A stretch of 8,739 nucleotides of DNA, taken from contig DIME01000182.1 in assembly GCA_002425405.1 (NCBI GenBank), forward strand, positions 1 to 8,739, read 5' to 3'. The notes beneath the pieces were generated by a model. The model made no database searches, was not told the DNA's origin, and saw only the letters and a list, made by a program, of their open reading frames with translations. This stretch comes from Candidatus Accumulibacter vicinus (GTDB lineage: Bacteria; Pseudomonadota; Gammaproteobacteria; Burkholderiales; Rhodocyclaceae). Position 1 is the first letter of the stretch. The number at the start of each line of letters is the position of its first letter. The position numbers and the translations under genes were made by a program. Shown here one piece after another: positions 1 to 6,075 of the stretch.

Positions 1-2184
1 CAGGTCGTCGACCGAGAGCATGGCCAGGACATCGTCACCGCCGGCGTAGAGCAGCTTGCCCTTGCAGATGTTTTCGACGATGTGTCGGGCGACGTGCGTC
101 GAAAAGTCGTTGAGCGCCGCGGAAATGGCGGCGTGGCGAGCCGGGGAGGCGGGCCGCGACGATTCGAGATAGGCGGCGACTGCCGGGTCGCTACGGAAGC
201 GATCGAGCGACGCGCGGACCTGCGGGTGCCAGGTCGCCGGGAAGCGGCACTGGTAGTCGGGGTCATTGCCGGCAAGCCAGGCGCCCATGTGGTCGCCGTC
301 CATCTGGAGCAGCGCGTAATAGGTTTCGGGTCTGGCGCCGAGCAGTTCGGCGATGCCTGCCGCGAGGCGCTCTTCGGCGTCTTCGCCGCGCGCTTCGTCG
401 AGGGCAGAAGGCAGGCGCTTGACGATTTCAACGAGGTTGGGCTGCCGCAGCGCACACAGGCGGGCATGCAGCGAACTCGGAAGCGCCACGGGTGGGTGCT
501 CGACAATACTGAATTTGCACGCCAGCGCCCTGAGCTTTTCAAGCGTTGTCTGCCCGAAGTCCTTTGCCAGGCGATCAAGCGAGGTCGCCAGCGCCATGGT
601 GTGCGTGCTGATCACGAAACGCGTCGGCTTGTCATCCAGCAACTCGCCCAGGCCTTCGACGAACAGCGTCGGCCACAGGCGCTTGAGCGTGCATACGCCG
701 CACAGATGTTCGCCCTTGCGGATGCCGAACCGACCGGCCTGTGCCTTGCGCAGCCATGGCGTCTCGCGACGCTCGCCGGCCGGGATTTGCAGTTGCGCAG
801 CCGTTTCGGTGAGCCATTCACGTTCGCCGCACAGCGTGCAGCGGTGGCCGTGCTGTGGCAGCGGCGCAAAGGGACGCAGGCTCTTGGCAGCGGCCAGGCT
901 GCGTTCGGCCAGTTCGTACACGGCGGGGTAGACGATGCCGGCGTTGGGTTTGAAGAATTCGGCGCCGTCGATCCGGACTTCGCGGTTGAGCACTTTCCAG
1001 ACTTCTTCTCCGAACAGGCTGTCGGTGCCGTAGCCAGCCAGCGCCTGCCGTAGCCGATCGGCATCGGGCAGGCGGTCGCTGCCGCTGCCGATCGGCCACT
1101 CGGCGATGGCCCACTGCGCTTCGGGAAAACCGGCGAGTTGGCTGTCGAGTTGCTCCTGCCAGTGCTGCCCCTGGTCACGGTCATCAAGGACGTGCTGCGC
1201 CGCTTCTGCGGCCCAGGCGCGTGCCGCGTCCCGGACCGCTTCGACGACCTGCCGCGCGAGTTGCTCGGCCTGGCGAGCCGGTACGATGGCCATGAACTTG
1301 TTGGGCAGCGTTGCGGCGAACAGCGGGTTGGCGTCGGTGGTGCGCTGCAGCCACTCCGTGTCGATGGTGGTGAAGCGCTGGCGCCACTGATCGCCGCGGC
1401 CGGTGGCGTCGGCGACTTCGAGCAGCCAGCGGTCGACCGCGGCGACGCCGCGCAGGCTGGGGAAGGCGATGGCGTCAGGCCCGAGCGCTGCGCAGATGAC
1501 CTTGAGACCTTCCCAGACCAGCGACGAGAGCAGGTGCGATCCCGCCCACAGATCGGAGGTTGAACGGGCCTGGGCGATGAAGCCCTGCACGGGGCCGAAG
1601 CTCATGCTGAGCAGGGCCGGTGCGTCGTCGGTGAGCGCGCCGGCCAGCGCCGATACGGTGTCCAGATGCGACCAGATCGAGTGATCGGGGACGCGGGTGT
1701 CGGCGGGCAGGACGCGCCAGAGATCGCCGATTTCCGGCGCGACGAGGGCAGGCTCCGGGCCGAAGCGCCAGAAGGCGAGATACGTCAGTCGCAGGTCGGG
1801 TTCGCCGTGCGCGTCACGTTCGATCAGATCGCTGAAGTGGTCGAGGCTGACCATGCGGATGTGCTTCGCCGCGATGTCGTCGAGACTGCCGAGGTCGATT
1901 TCTTCGCCGGAGAGGGGATGAATCAGCAGCGGCTGATTGGCGAAGCGGACGTTGGCCCACGCCGGGCGCATCCGGCCGGGTTCGCATGGCCATTGCGGCC
2001 GGTCGGCCGCAGCGGCGAATCGGTCGGCGCGCTTGTCGAAGTCGGCGCCGTTGATGCCGAGCCGTTCGCGAAGGGCTTGAACCGAACCGTGTTCGTGACC
2101 CACGTCGTCGCGCATCAGGACCAGCGCCTTCTCCGCCGGGTCGTGCAGCCAGGCGGTGAGTTTCGTTTTCCAGAGGCCGTTCAT
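1..2184 (-). CDS. cmr2: Cas10/Cmr2, type III-B large subunit (3' end cut by window)
   Basis: Cas10-family large subunit of the type III-B Cmr effector complex; on target RNA binding it makes cyclic oligoadenylate (cOA). The frame is open for 728 codons from ATG 2184 to the window edge, so the C-terminus is missing. Seen in the translation: an N-terminal HD pair in WLHDPAEKAL (H14, D15), matching the motif typical of Cmr2 N-termini; a zinc-ribbon pattern C449-x2-C452 and C495-x2-C498; a first-strand palm motif MDGDHMGAW (628-636); and the polymerase/cyclase motif LLYAGGDDVL (G715, G716, D717, D718). The GGDD motif is intact, so cOA synthesis is expected. Whether the HD region still cuts DNA cannot be judged from sequence. 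The start is supported by GGAG seven bases upstream and by the ATGA overlap with the cmr1 stop. Long plus-strand open frames over this gene are antisense shadows. Confidence 0.95.
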   Translation of the reverse strand, partial: MNGLWKTKLTAWLHDPAEKALVLMRDDVGHEHGSVQALRERLGINGADFDKRADRFAAAADRPQWPCEPGRMRPAWANVRFANQPLLIHPLSGEEIDLGSLDDIAAKHIRMVSLDHFSDLIERDAHGEPDLRLTYLAFWRFGPEPALVAPEIGDLWRVLPADTRVPDHSIWSHLDTVSALAGALTDDAPALLSMSFGPVQGFIAQARSTSDLWAGSHLLSSLVWEGLKVICAALGPDAIAFPSLRGVAAVDRWLLEVADATGRGDQWRQRFTTIDTEWLQRTTDANPLFAATLPNKFMAIVPARQAEQLARQVVEAVRDAARAWAAEAAQHVLDDRDQGQHWQEQLDSQLAGFPEAQWAIAEWPIGSGSDRLPDADRLRQALAGYGTDSLFGEEVWKVLNREVRIDGAEFFKPNAGIVYPAVYELAERSLAAAKSLRPFAPLPQHGHRCTLCGEREWLTETAAQLQIPAGERRETPWLRKAQAGRFGIRKGEHLCGVCTLKRLWPTLFVEGLGELLDDKPTRFVISTHTMALATSLDRLAKDFGQTTLEKLRALACKFSIVEHPPVALPSSLHARLCALRQPNLVEIVKRLPSALDEARGEDAEERLAAGIAELLGARPETYYALLQMDGDHMGAWLAGNDPDYQCRFPATWHPQVRASLDRFRSDPAVAAYLESSRPASPARHAAISAALNDFSTHVARHIVENICKGKLLYAGGDDVLAMLSVDDL

Positions 2185-3296
2185 TTTGGGGCTCCAAGTC
2201 GATTCATCATTTTGCCGATGTTCTGATGAACAGCCGCCCAGATGTCGATCTGATGGCGATTGATCCACTGTTGATCGCTTGACGATAGTTTGTCGAACAG
2301 AATCCGGGGGACCGCGCAGGGCAGATGGAGCGCGACCGGCACCAGTCCTTGCCCGGTTTCAACGACCTTCAGGCGTAGCGACCCTGCGATCCGTTCATCG
2401 TTGCCCCAGCGTCTGTTGTTCGCTTTGGTTACCGGGTAGGCAATCAACTGGTTGGCGGAAATGTCTTCATTCCGCCCAAAGTGCTTTGCAGCAGCCCGGA
2501 TGTCTCGTCGTAAGGTGGCGAGGAAAAACACGGCTTCCCGCCAGTTCCTGAAAGGCACTCCGTCCTTCCTGCCCACCCAGACCAGCGGACCACGTTCGTC
2601 TTTTCCGATGGCATGGGGCCAGTCGCGATCGGCTCCGAAGCATCCCCGGAAGGGTTGGCAATAGTCCGCTAGCTCGTTCGGGGAAGTCGGTAGCCGCGGG
2701 ATCGTGTCGCCTTGCAGCGTGACCGACCCCCAGCCGTTGCGCGAGCGGCTGCCGATGCCGCCAAACCACGAAGCGAGCCTGATTGCTTGGCGAACTTCAT
2801 CGATCTGGCTCTCGGTCGCTGTTCGGGCAAAGAAGACCGAGAGTTTATTGCGCTGTTTCGGGTCAATTGCCAGCCGTACATGCTCCGCAAGTCCCTTCTT
2901 CGTACTCGCTGGCGTGATGGGGCCAAAGCCGAGGTAAAGATCCGCACGAATGCCTTGTCCCGGCTTCCCGAGAGAAATCTTGGCTATTTCCTGTCGGGGC
3001 CAAGCGGAATTGGCCAGTTGGCCCACCGCCCATTCTTTCAGACGCAGTCTTACGAGGGACTGGTGTGATTGCTCACCGTAGTTATCCGAGGCGCTGCCAA
3101 AGAGGCTATTCTCGGCAGCCCGCAATCCGTCGGGTCCTTCGACGCTGAAACGAACCTGCGGGGCCTTGACGACTCGCCACCATTGGCGAATCAGCGCCTT
3201 GAGCGGTGGGGTGCGCCACTGTCCCTGTTGCGCCGCATCGCCGATGAAGGCTGGCGTGGCGAAGCTGAGGTCGTACTCGATGTGTGTTCTTGTCAT
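2181..3296 (-). CDS. cmr1: Cmr1, RAMP-family subunit of the type III-B complex
   Basis: RAMP-fold subunit found in type III-B Cmr complexes, where Cmr1 sits at one end of the effector and helps bind crRNA/target RNA. The 371-residue product starts with an RRM-like strand (EYDLSFATPAFIGD, 7-20), followed by the Cmr1-typical RTPPLKALIRQWWRVV segment (28-43) and a RAMP glycine-rich loop GGIGSRSRNGWGSV (179-192). The ATG is preceded by GAGGA (3304-3308) at a seven-base spacing. The stop overlaps the cmr2 start by four bases (ATGA), so translational coupling is likely. The gene is separated from csx1 by 222 bp. Oddity: sampled 60-base lines are about 50-60% GC, against about 62-77% in lines sampled from cmr2 and csx1, and the gene lies between two copies of a 12-base repeat, suggesting a separate origin. 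Confidence 0.92.
   Translation of the reverse strand: MTRTHIEYDLSFATPAFIGDAAQQGQWRTPPLKALIRQWWRVVKAPQVRFSVEGPDGLRAAENSLFGSASDNYGEQSHQSLVRLRLKEWAVGQLANSAWPRQEIAKISLGKPGQGIRADLYLGFGPITPASTKKGLAEHVRLAIDPKQRNKLSVFFARTATESQIDEVRQAIRLASWFGGIGSRSRNGWGSVTLQGDTIPRLPTSPNELADYCQPFRGCFGADRDWPHAIGKDERGPLVWVGRKDGVPFRNWREAVFFLATLRRDIRAAAKHFGRNEDISANQLIAYPVTKANNRRWGNDERIAGSLRLKVVETGQGLVPVALHLPCAVPRILFDKLSSSDQQWINRHQIDIWAAVHQNIGKMMNRLGAPK
2184..2195. repeat. 12-base direct repeat, copy at cmr1/cmr2 junction
   Basis: The plus-strand sequence TTTTGGGGCTCC occurs here and again at 3504-3515. On the minus strand this copy reads GGAGCCCCAAAA and supplies the Shine-Dalgarno (GGAG) and the first A of the cmr2 start codon, while also encoding the last residues of Cmr1. 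Similarity extends past the repeat: both copies are followed, on the minus strand, by ATGAAC. Confidence 0.75.
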
Positions 3297-3401
3297 TGAT
3301 TGTTCCTCATCGGTTCCGGATGGTAGGTCGGATGCCTGGCTGTGGGACGGCTACTGGCTGGAATCCTTGCCAGCATAACGGCTATTGTGCAGGGACTGAG
3401 C

Positions 3402-3426
3402 CACGGCAAGCCTGTCGGTTGCCGTG
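3402..3426. repeat. Inverted repeat / hairpin in the csx1-cmr1 gap
   Basis: CACGGCAA (3402-3409) and TTGCCGTG (3419-3426) form a perfect 8-bp stem with a 9-nt loop. There is no T-run on either side, so it does not look like a classical intrinsic terminator. It could be an mRNA-stabilising element, an attenuator or a leftover repetitive extragenic element. Confidence 0.5.
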
Positions 3427-3503
3427 CAACGGTGCTTCGGGCCAGGATTCGATCGTGAGGCGAGTGGATCACTCACCGCGCACTGCTGTAGAAGGTTCAT
3501 GAC

Positions 3504-3515
3504 TTTTGGGGCTCC
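3504..3515. repeat. 12-base direct repeat, copy just after csx1
   Basis: Second copy of TTTTGGGGCTCC, 1320 bases from the copy at 2184-2195. On the minus strand it gives GGAGCCCCAAAA followed by GTC and ATGAAC. It therefore resembles the cmr2 translation start with a three-base insertion, placed three bases after the csx1 stop codon. Confidence 0.7.
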
Positions 3516-3518
3516 GGG

Positions 3519-4691
3519 TTACGGCTTGAAGAGTTTGTTGCGCAGCGCCTTGAGCATGCTGCGCAGGCGGCCTTCGTCGTCGAGGGTACGGGCTTCCTGC
3601 TCGGCACGCGGTCGGACGCCATGCGCGAGAGAATTGCGGAGGTATTCCAGCTTGGCGACTTCGGGCTGTTGCGCGCGGGCGGCGGCGTAATCGCGTTTGC
3701 GCAGTTCGAAGTCGGTGGGGTCGTCACTGCGTTCGTTGCAGGCGCGCGTGACGAAAGCTTCGTACATGAAGGTGGCGGCGCGCAGGTAGTCGCCGCGATC
3801 GCGGTAGGCGTCGGCGAGCGACAGTTCCCAGTCGTCACGCTTGCCGCGCCGAAACCAACTGATGCGCTTCTGCAGCGTTTCCCGGAACAGGCCGCCGAGG
3901 GCGCCCCGATGTGCCTCGACCGAGGAGAAGACGCTGCGCAGCGTTTCGCTGGCGCGCACCGGGTTGCCAGTGCGTTCGAAGTAGGCGGCGCGGGTCAGCA
4001 GATCGGCGCGGCCCCTTTCCATGCCATCGGCGGTGAGTAGCGGCGCAAAGACGCCGTAGTCGCCGTCCTTGTCGTAGGTGGCCAGCGCGTCGACCCAGTC
4101 GAGCATCGCCAGCAGGCCGGCGAGCCGCAGCACCGGCGTCTCGCCCTCGGGCGGCGTCATTTCGAGGGCGCCGTAATAGACTTCCTCGACCTTGACGCCG
4201 ACGACGCGGGTCAGATAGCGCGCGGCCACCAGCGCCAGCATCGGCAGGTGGCGAAAGCCGTGCGTGACGTCGAGGAAAAGGCACTCTCCGGGCTGCACGA
4301 CACTGGCGAGCAGGCGGAGGATCTCGGCCTGCTCGGCGGCATCGCGGGCGTAGGGGATGAGCAGACAATCGACGGGTATGCCGAGCTGCTGCTCGAGTTC
4401 CCGGCGCGGCAGCTCGAGCATGTCACGAGTGACCTTGCCGGCCTCGACGGCGGCCATCAGTTGCAGCGTGGCATCGTCGTCGCCTCCGGGTGGGAAGAAG
4501 ACATCCCACATGCTGCCGGCGGTGCCGACGAGAACGAGGCGATCGGGTTTGAGGTATTCGGTCAGGGCCTTGCCGAAGAAAGCGACACGGCGCGAAAAAC
4601 CGGCGTCGAAGCGGTAGGTCGCGGTGCGGTAGCCGGTCTGCGGGTCCGCTTTGCCTTTGCCGAGAAAGCTGATGAGCGTGTTGATGGTCAT
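3519..4691 (-). CDS. csx1: Csx1/TM1812-family CARF-HEPN ribonuclease
   Basis: Ancillary type III CRISPR effector; family members bind cOA in the CARF domain and then cut RNA non-specifically with the HEPN domain. The 390-residue product has CARF-type elements ISFLGKG (7-13), VGTAGSMWDVFF (55-66), the signature FLDVTHGFRHLPML (139-152) and YYGALE (172-177), matching what I recall of the TM1812/Csx1 (TIGR02221) family. A helical C-terminal half carries RNSLAHG with R352-x4-H357, the HEPN R-x4-6-H catalytic motif, intact. The ATG overlaps the preceding TGA in ATGA, so translation is probably coupled to the NE0113-like gene. It is followed by the 222-bp gap before cmr1. The literature uses both csx1 and csx2 for this group; the symbol is a family label, and the cOA ring size it senses cannot be read from the sequence. 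Confidence 0.9.
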   Translation of the reverse strand: MTINTLISFLGKGKADPQTGYRTATYRFDAGFSRRVAFFGKALTEYLKPDRLVLVGTAGSMWDVFFPPGGDDDATLQLMAAVEAGKVTRDMLELPRRELEQQLGIPVDCLLIPYARDAAEQAEILRLLASVVQPGECLFLDVTHGFRHLPMLALVAARYLTRVVGVKVEEVYYGALEMTPPEGETPVLRLAGLLAMLDWVDALATYDKDGDYGVFAPLLTADGMERGRADLLTRAAYFERTGNPVRASETLRSVFSSVEAHRGALGGLFRETLQKRISWFRRGKRDDWELSLADAYRDRGDYLRAATFMYEAFVTRACNERSDDPTDFELRKRDYAAARAQQPEVAKLEYLRNSLAHGVRPRAEQEARTLDDEGRLRSMLKALRNKLFKP

Positions 4692-5872
4692 GCTCCGGGA
4701 AGAATGTTGCTGAGGGTGGCGCCGATCTGCTGCGGCGCCTGGAGGATGTCGTAACTGATCGCTGACGGCCGCAGGCCGAGGCTGTAGCGGCGCGGCCGGC
4801 GGCCGCCGTCGCTGATCAGGTAGGGTTCGGCGGCCGGGCCGAGTTCGCGCCTGAGAATCTTCTTGAGCTTCGAGAGGTGCGCCGAGAAGTAGCCGCCATC
4901 CATGCCTTTGCGCAGGGCACGCTCGGTTTCGTCGAGATCCTTCATCGGCCCGGCGATCCAGCGCAGTTCGACGAGGTAGCGCTGCTTCCAGTCGGCGTCG
5001 GGGAGTTCCTTGGCCGGTGCCGGCAACGGCGCTTCGCCGCGCAAGGCACGCCGGGCGAAGACACTCAGCAGCGCGAGTTCGGCGGGCGGCAGCGTGAATG
5101 CCTTGCCGGCGGCACGCACGCGGCGCGCTTCGAGGTCGATCTGCAGCTCTGCCGGTGCCAGCGCGTGGCGTGCAGCTTCGACGGTTTCGTTGTAGCTCGC
5201 GCGACCGGTGAGCAGCGCTTCGGGAAGGCCGTGACGCAGGCTGACGAAGGGCAGTTCGGCGAGCGTGATCTGCGCTTGTGCGCTATCGACGAGGCGGCCG
5301 CCGGGCATTTCCAGAACGTGGCTGGTCGGCGTCGGGTAGTAGAAGCTGAGGCTGGCCTCGAAGGGTTCGGAAACCAGGACGTGCGACAGCTTGTCCTGCG
5401 GGCGGCCGTAGAGCGACAGCGCATAGCCGAGGAAGAAGCCCATCGTCTTGCGGCCGCCGGCGATCGAGACATGGAGTGCGCAATCCGGGTCGGCGGTGAA
5501 CTCACGGATGATGCCGGTGATGCCGTCGGCGGCGCGACGGTTGTCTTCCGGCGAGCGGATGTCTTCAAGCGGCTTGCCGTTGACGTCCTCGAGGACGTGG
5601 ATGGTGTCGGCGCCGAAATGGATCGGCGGCAGCGCGTAGTCGTGGCTGAGACGGTAGAACCAGCCCGGTTCCTCCGAGAGCAACGCCAGGCGGGCTTTTT
5701 CGGCGCCGCTGCGCGTGCTGATCAGGTGGATTTCAGTGGGAATGAAGGCGCTCGCTGTTGGCGCAACGGCCAGGGCGTAAAGGGTCTCGGTGACGATCTG
5801 CGGCGACAGGCCGGTGACGGCGATGAGGATGCGGCGAGGATAGTCGTGGGGGTTTTGTCGGGCGTTGGGCAT
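4688..5872 (-). CDS. NE0113-family CRISPR protein: CARF-like domain plus winged-helix-like C-terminus
   Basis: First visible gene of the CRISPR operon, 394 residues. Residues 13-235 match the NE0113 (TIGR02584/PF09623) family: RRILIAVTGLSPQIVTETLY (13-32), the TEIHLIST strand (46-53), SIAGGRKTMGFFLGYAL (136-152) and GRPQDKLSHVLVS (156-168). This is a CARF-like Rossmann fold, and databases often label the family Csm6-like or ring nuclease. Residues 240-367 contain no R-x4-6-H HEPN motif. Instead they resemble an OmpR-type winged helix: LQIDLEARRVRAAGKAFTLP (243-262), a helix near 263-277, then YFSAHLSKLKKILRREL (328-344) and a wing-like GGRRPRRYSLGL (356-367). That assignment is my inference; a cOA-responsive regulator is one possibility and a cOA-degrading protein another. 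ATG 5872 is the only usable start after an in-frame TGA about 30 bases upstream, but its ribosome binding site is poor. Its stop overlaps the csx1 start (ATGA). Confidence 0.85.
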   Translation of the reverse strand: MPNARQNPHDYPRRILIAVTGLSPQIVTETLYALAVAPTASAFIPTEIHLISTRSGAEKARLALLSEEPGWFYRLSHDYALPPIHFGADTIHVLEDVNGKPLEDIRSPEDNRRAADGITGIIREFTADPDCALHVSIAGGRKTMGFFLGYALSLYGRPQDKLSHVLVSEPFEASLSFYYPTPTSHVLEMPGGRLVDSAQAQITLAELPFVSLRHGLPEALLTGRASYNETVEAARHALAPAELQIDLEARRVRAAGKAFTLPPAELALLSVFARRALRGEAPLPAPAKELPDADWKQRYLVELRWIAGPMKDLDETERALRKGMDGGYFSAHLSKLKKILRRELGPAAEPYLISDGGRRPRRYSLGLRPSAISYDILQAPQQIGATLSNILPGA

Positions 5873-5913
5873 CGTCTTGTCTGAGCGGGGATGGACAGTC
5901 GGTCATTGTCCAT
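5722..5913 (-). other. Possible leader ORF with strong RBS, overlapping the NE0113-like gene
   Basis: GGAG (5923-5920) lies six bases before ATG 5913, a much better initiation site than that of ATG 5872. The resulting 63-codon frame (MDNDRLSIPAQ...) is in a different frame from the NE0113-like gene and overlaps its first 150 bases. Most of it is the shadow of that gene, so the peptide itself is probably not functional. It may act as a leader that loads ribosomes and couples translation. A sequencing or real frameshift near 5873-5913 would also explain the arrangement. Confidence 0.3.
5891..5913. promoter_or_regulatory. Inverted repeat, candidate operator upstream of the CRISPR operon
   Basis: ATGGACA (5891-5897) and TGTCCAT (5907-5913) are perfect 7-base inverted arms separated by nine bases, so the half-sites are about 1.5 helical turns apart centre to centre. 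The site lies 18 bases upstream of the NE0113-like start codon, covers the leader ORF start and abuts a candidate -10 element. The layout suits binding by a dimeric regulator; autoregulation by the winged-helix-like product of the adjacent gene is inference. Confidence 0.45.
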
Positions 5914-5941
5914 ATTTTTCTCCGGCAGGGACGGATGGCAA
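5912..5941 (-). promoter_or_regulatory. Weak candidate promoter for the CRISPR operon
   Basis: On the minus strand TTGCCA (5941-5936) is followed after 18 bases by AAATAT (5917-5912). The -35 resembles TTGACA, while the -10 matches TATAAT at only three positions. The inverted repeat 5891-5913 would overlap the -10 and start region. Offered only because it is the best match in the 203-bp spacer. Confidence 0.2.
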
Positions 5942-5987
5942 GCTTGCGGTGGGAAGGCTGGGGGCTGGCCGGTTTGTGGCGATCATG

Positions 5988-6024
5988 CTGCAGCAGGTGG
6001 CCCGCCTCGGGCGACCTGCTGCAG
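5988..6024. terminator. Strong 37-nt hairpin downstream of the dienelactone hydrolase gene
   Basis: CTGCAGCAGGT (5988-5998) pairs perfectly with ACCTGCTGCAG (6014-6024). Inside, after one G-G mismatch, GCCCG (6000-6004) pairs with CGGGC (6008-6012) around a 3-nt loop. It lies 52 bases past the hydrolase stop and ahead of the CRISPR operon leader. It probably ends or stabilises the hydrolase transcript and insulates the operon. No T-run follows on either strand, so intrinsic termination is uncertain and a repetitive extragenic element is an alternative. Confidence 0.5.
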
Positions 6025-6075
6025 GTGGTCAAGAAGCCAATGTGACCCTTGAATGGCCAGGCTTTGATGGGTGGT

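Larger units (their letters stand above)
3297..3518. other. 222-bp gap between csx1 and cmr1
   Basis: This gap interrupts an operon whose other two visible junctions are 4-base overlaps. On the minus strand it begins just after the csx1 TAA with GGAGCCCCAAAAGTCATGAAC, almost the same as the cmr2 initiation site. The ATG at 3500-3498 opens a 49-codon frame ending at TAG 3351-3353 with no recognisable product (it starts MNLLQQCAVSD). The gap also holds a hairpin at 3402-3426 and a smaller one at 3462-3474 (GAGTG-3 nt-CACTC). It ends with the cmr1 ribosome binding site (GAGGA, 3304-3308). No convincing promoter was found; TTGCCG-17-AATAGC on the minus strand is a weak candidate. Confidence 0.6.

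Noticed and set aside
82..1053. 323-codon plus-strand open frame
   Set aside because: It is antisense to Cmr2, whose translation holds the zinc ribbon and GGDD motifs; a high-GC shadow frame with no recognisable domain.
3351..3500. 49-codon frame in the csx1-cmr1 gap as a real gene
   Set aside because: No recognisable family and GGAG is 11 bases from the ATG, longer than ideal; kept only as a finding about the orphan start site.
3297..3518. CRISPR array in the gap
   Set aside because: Only isolated short inverted repeats are present; no regularly spaced direct repeats occur anywhere in the window.
4877..5884. 335-codon plus-strand open frame
   Set aside because: Antisense to the NE0113-like gene, which has clear family motifs; composition is typical of reverse-frame translation.
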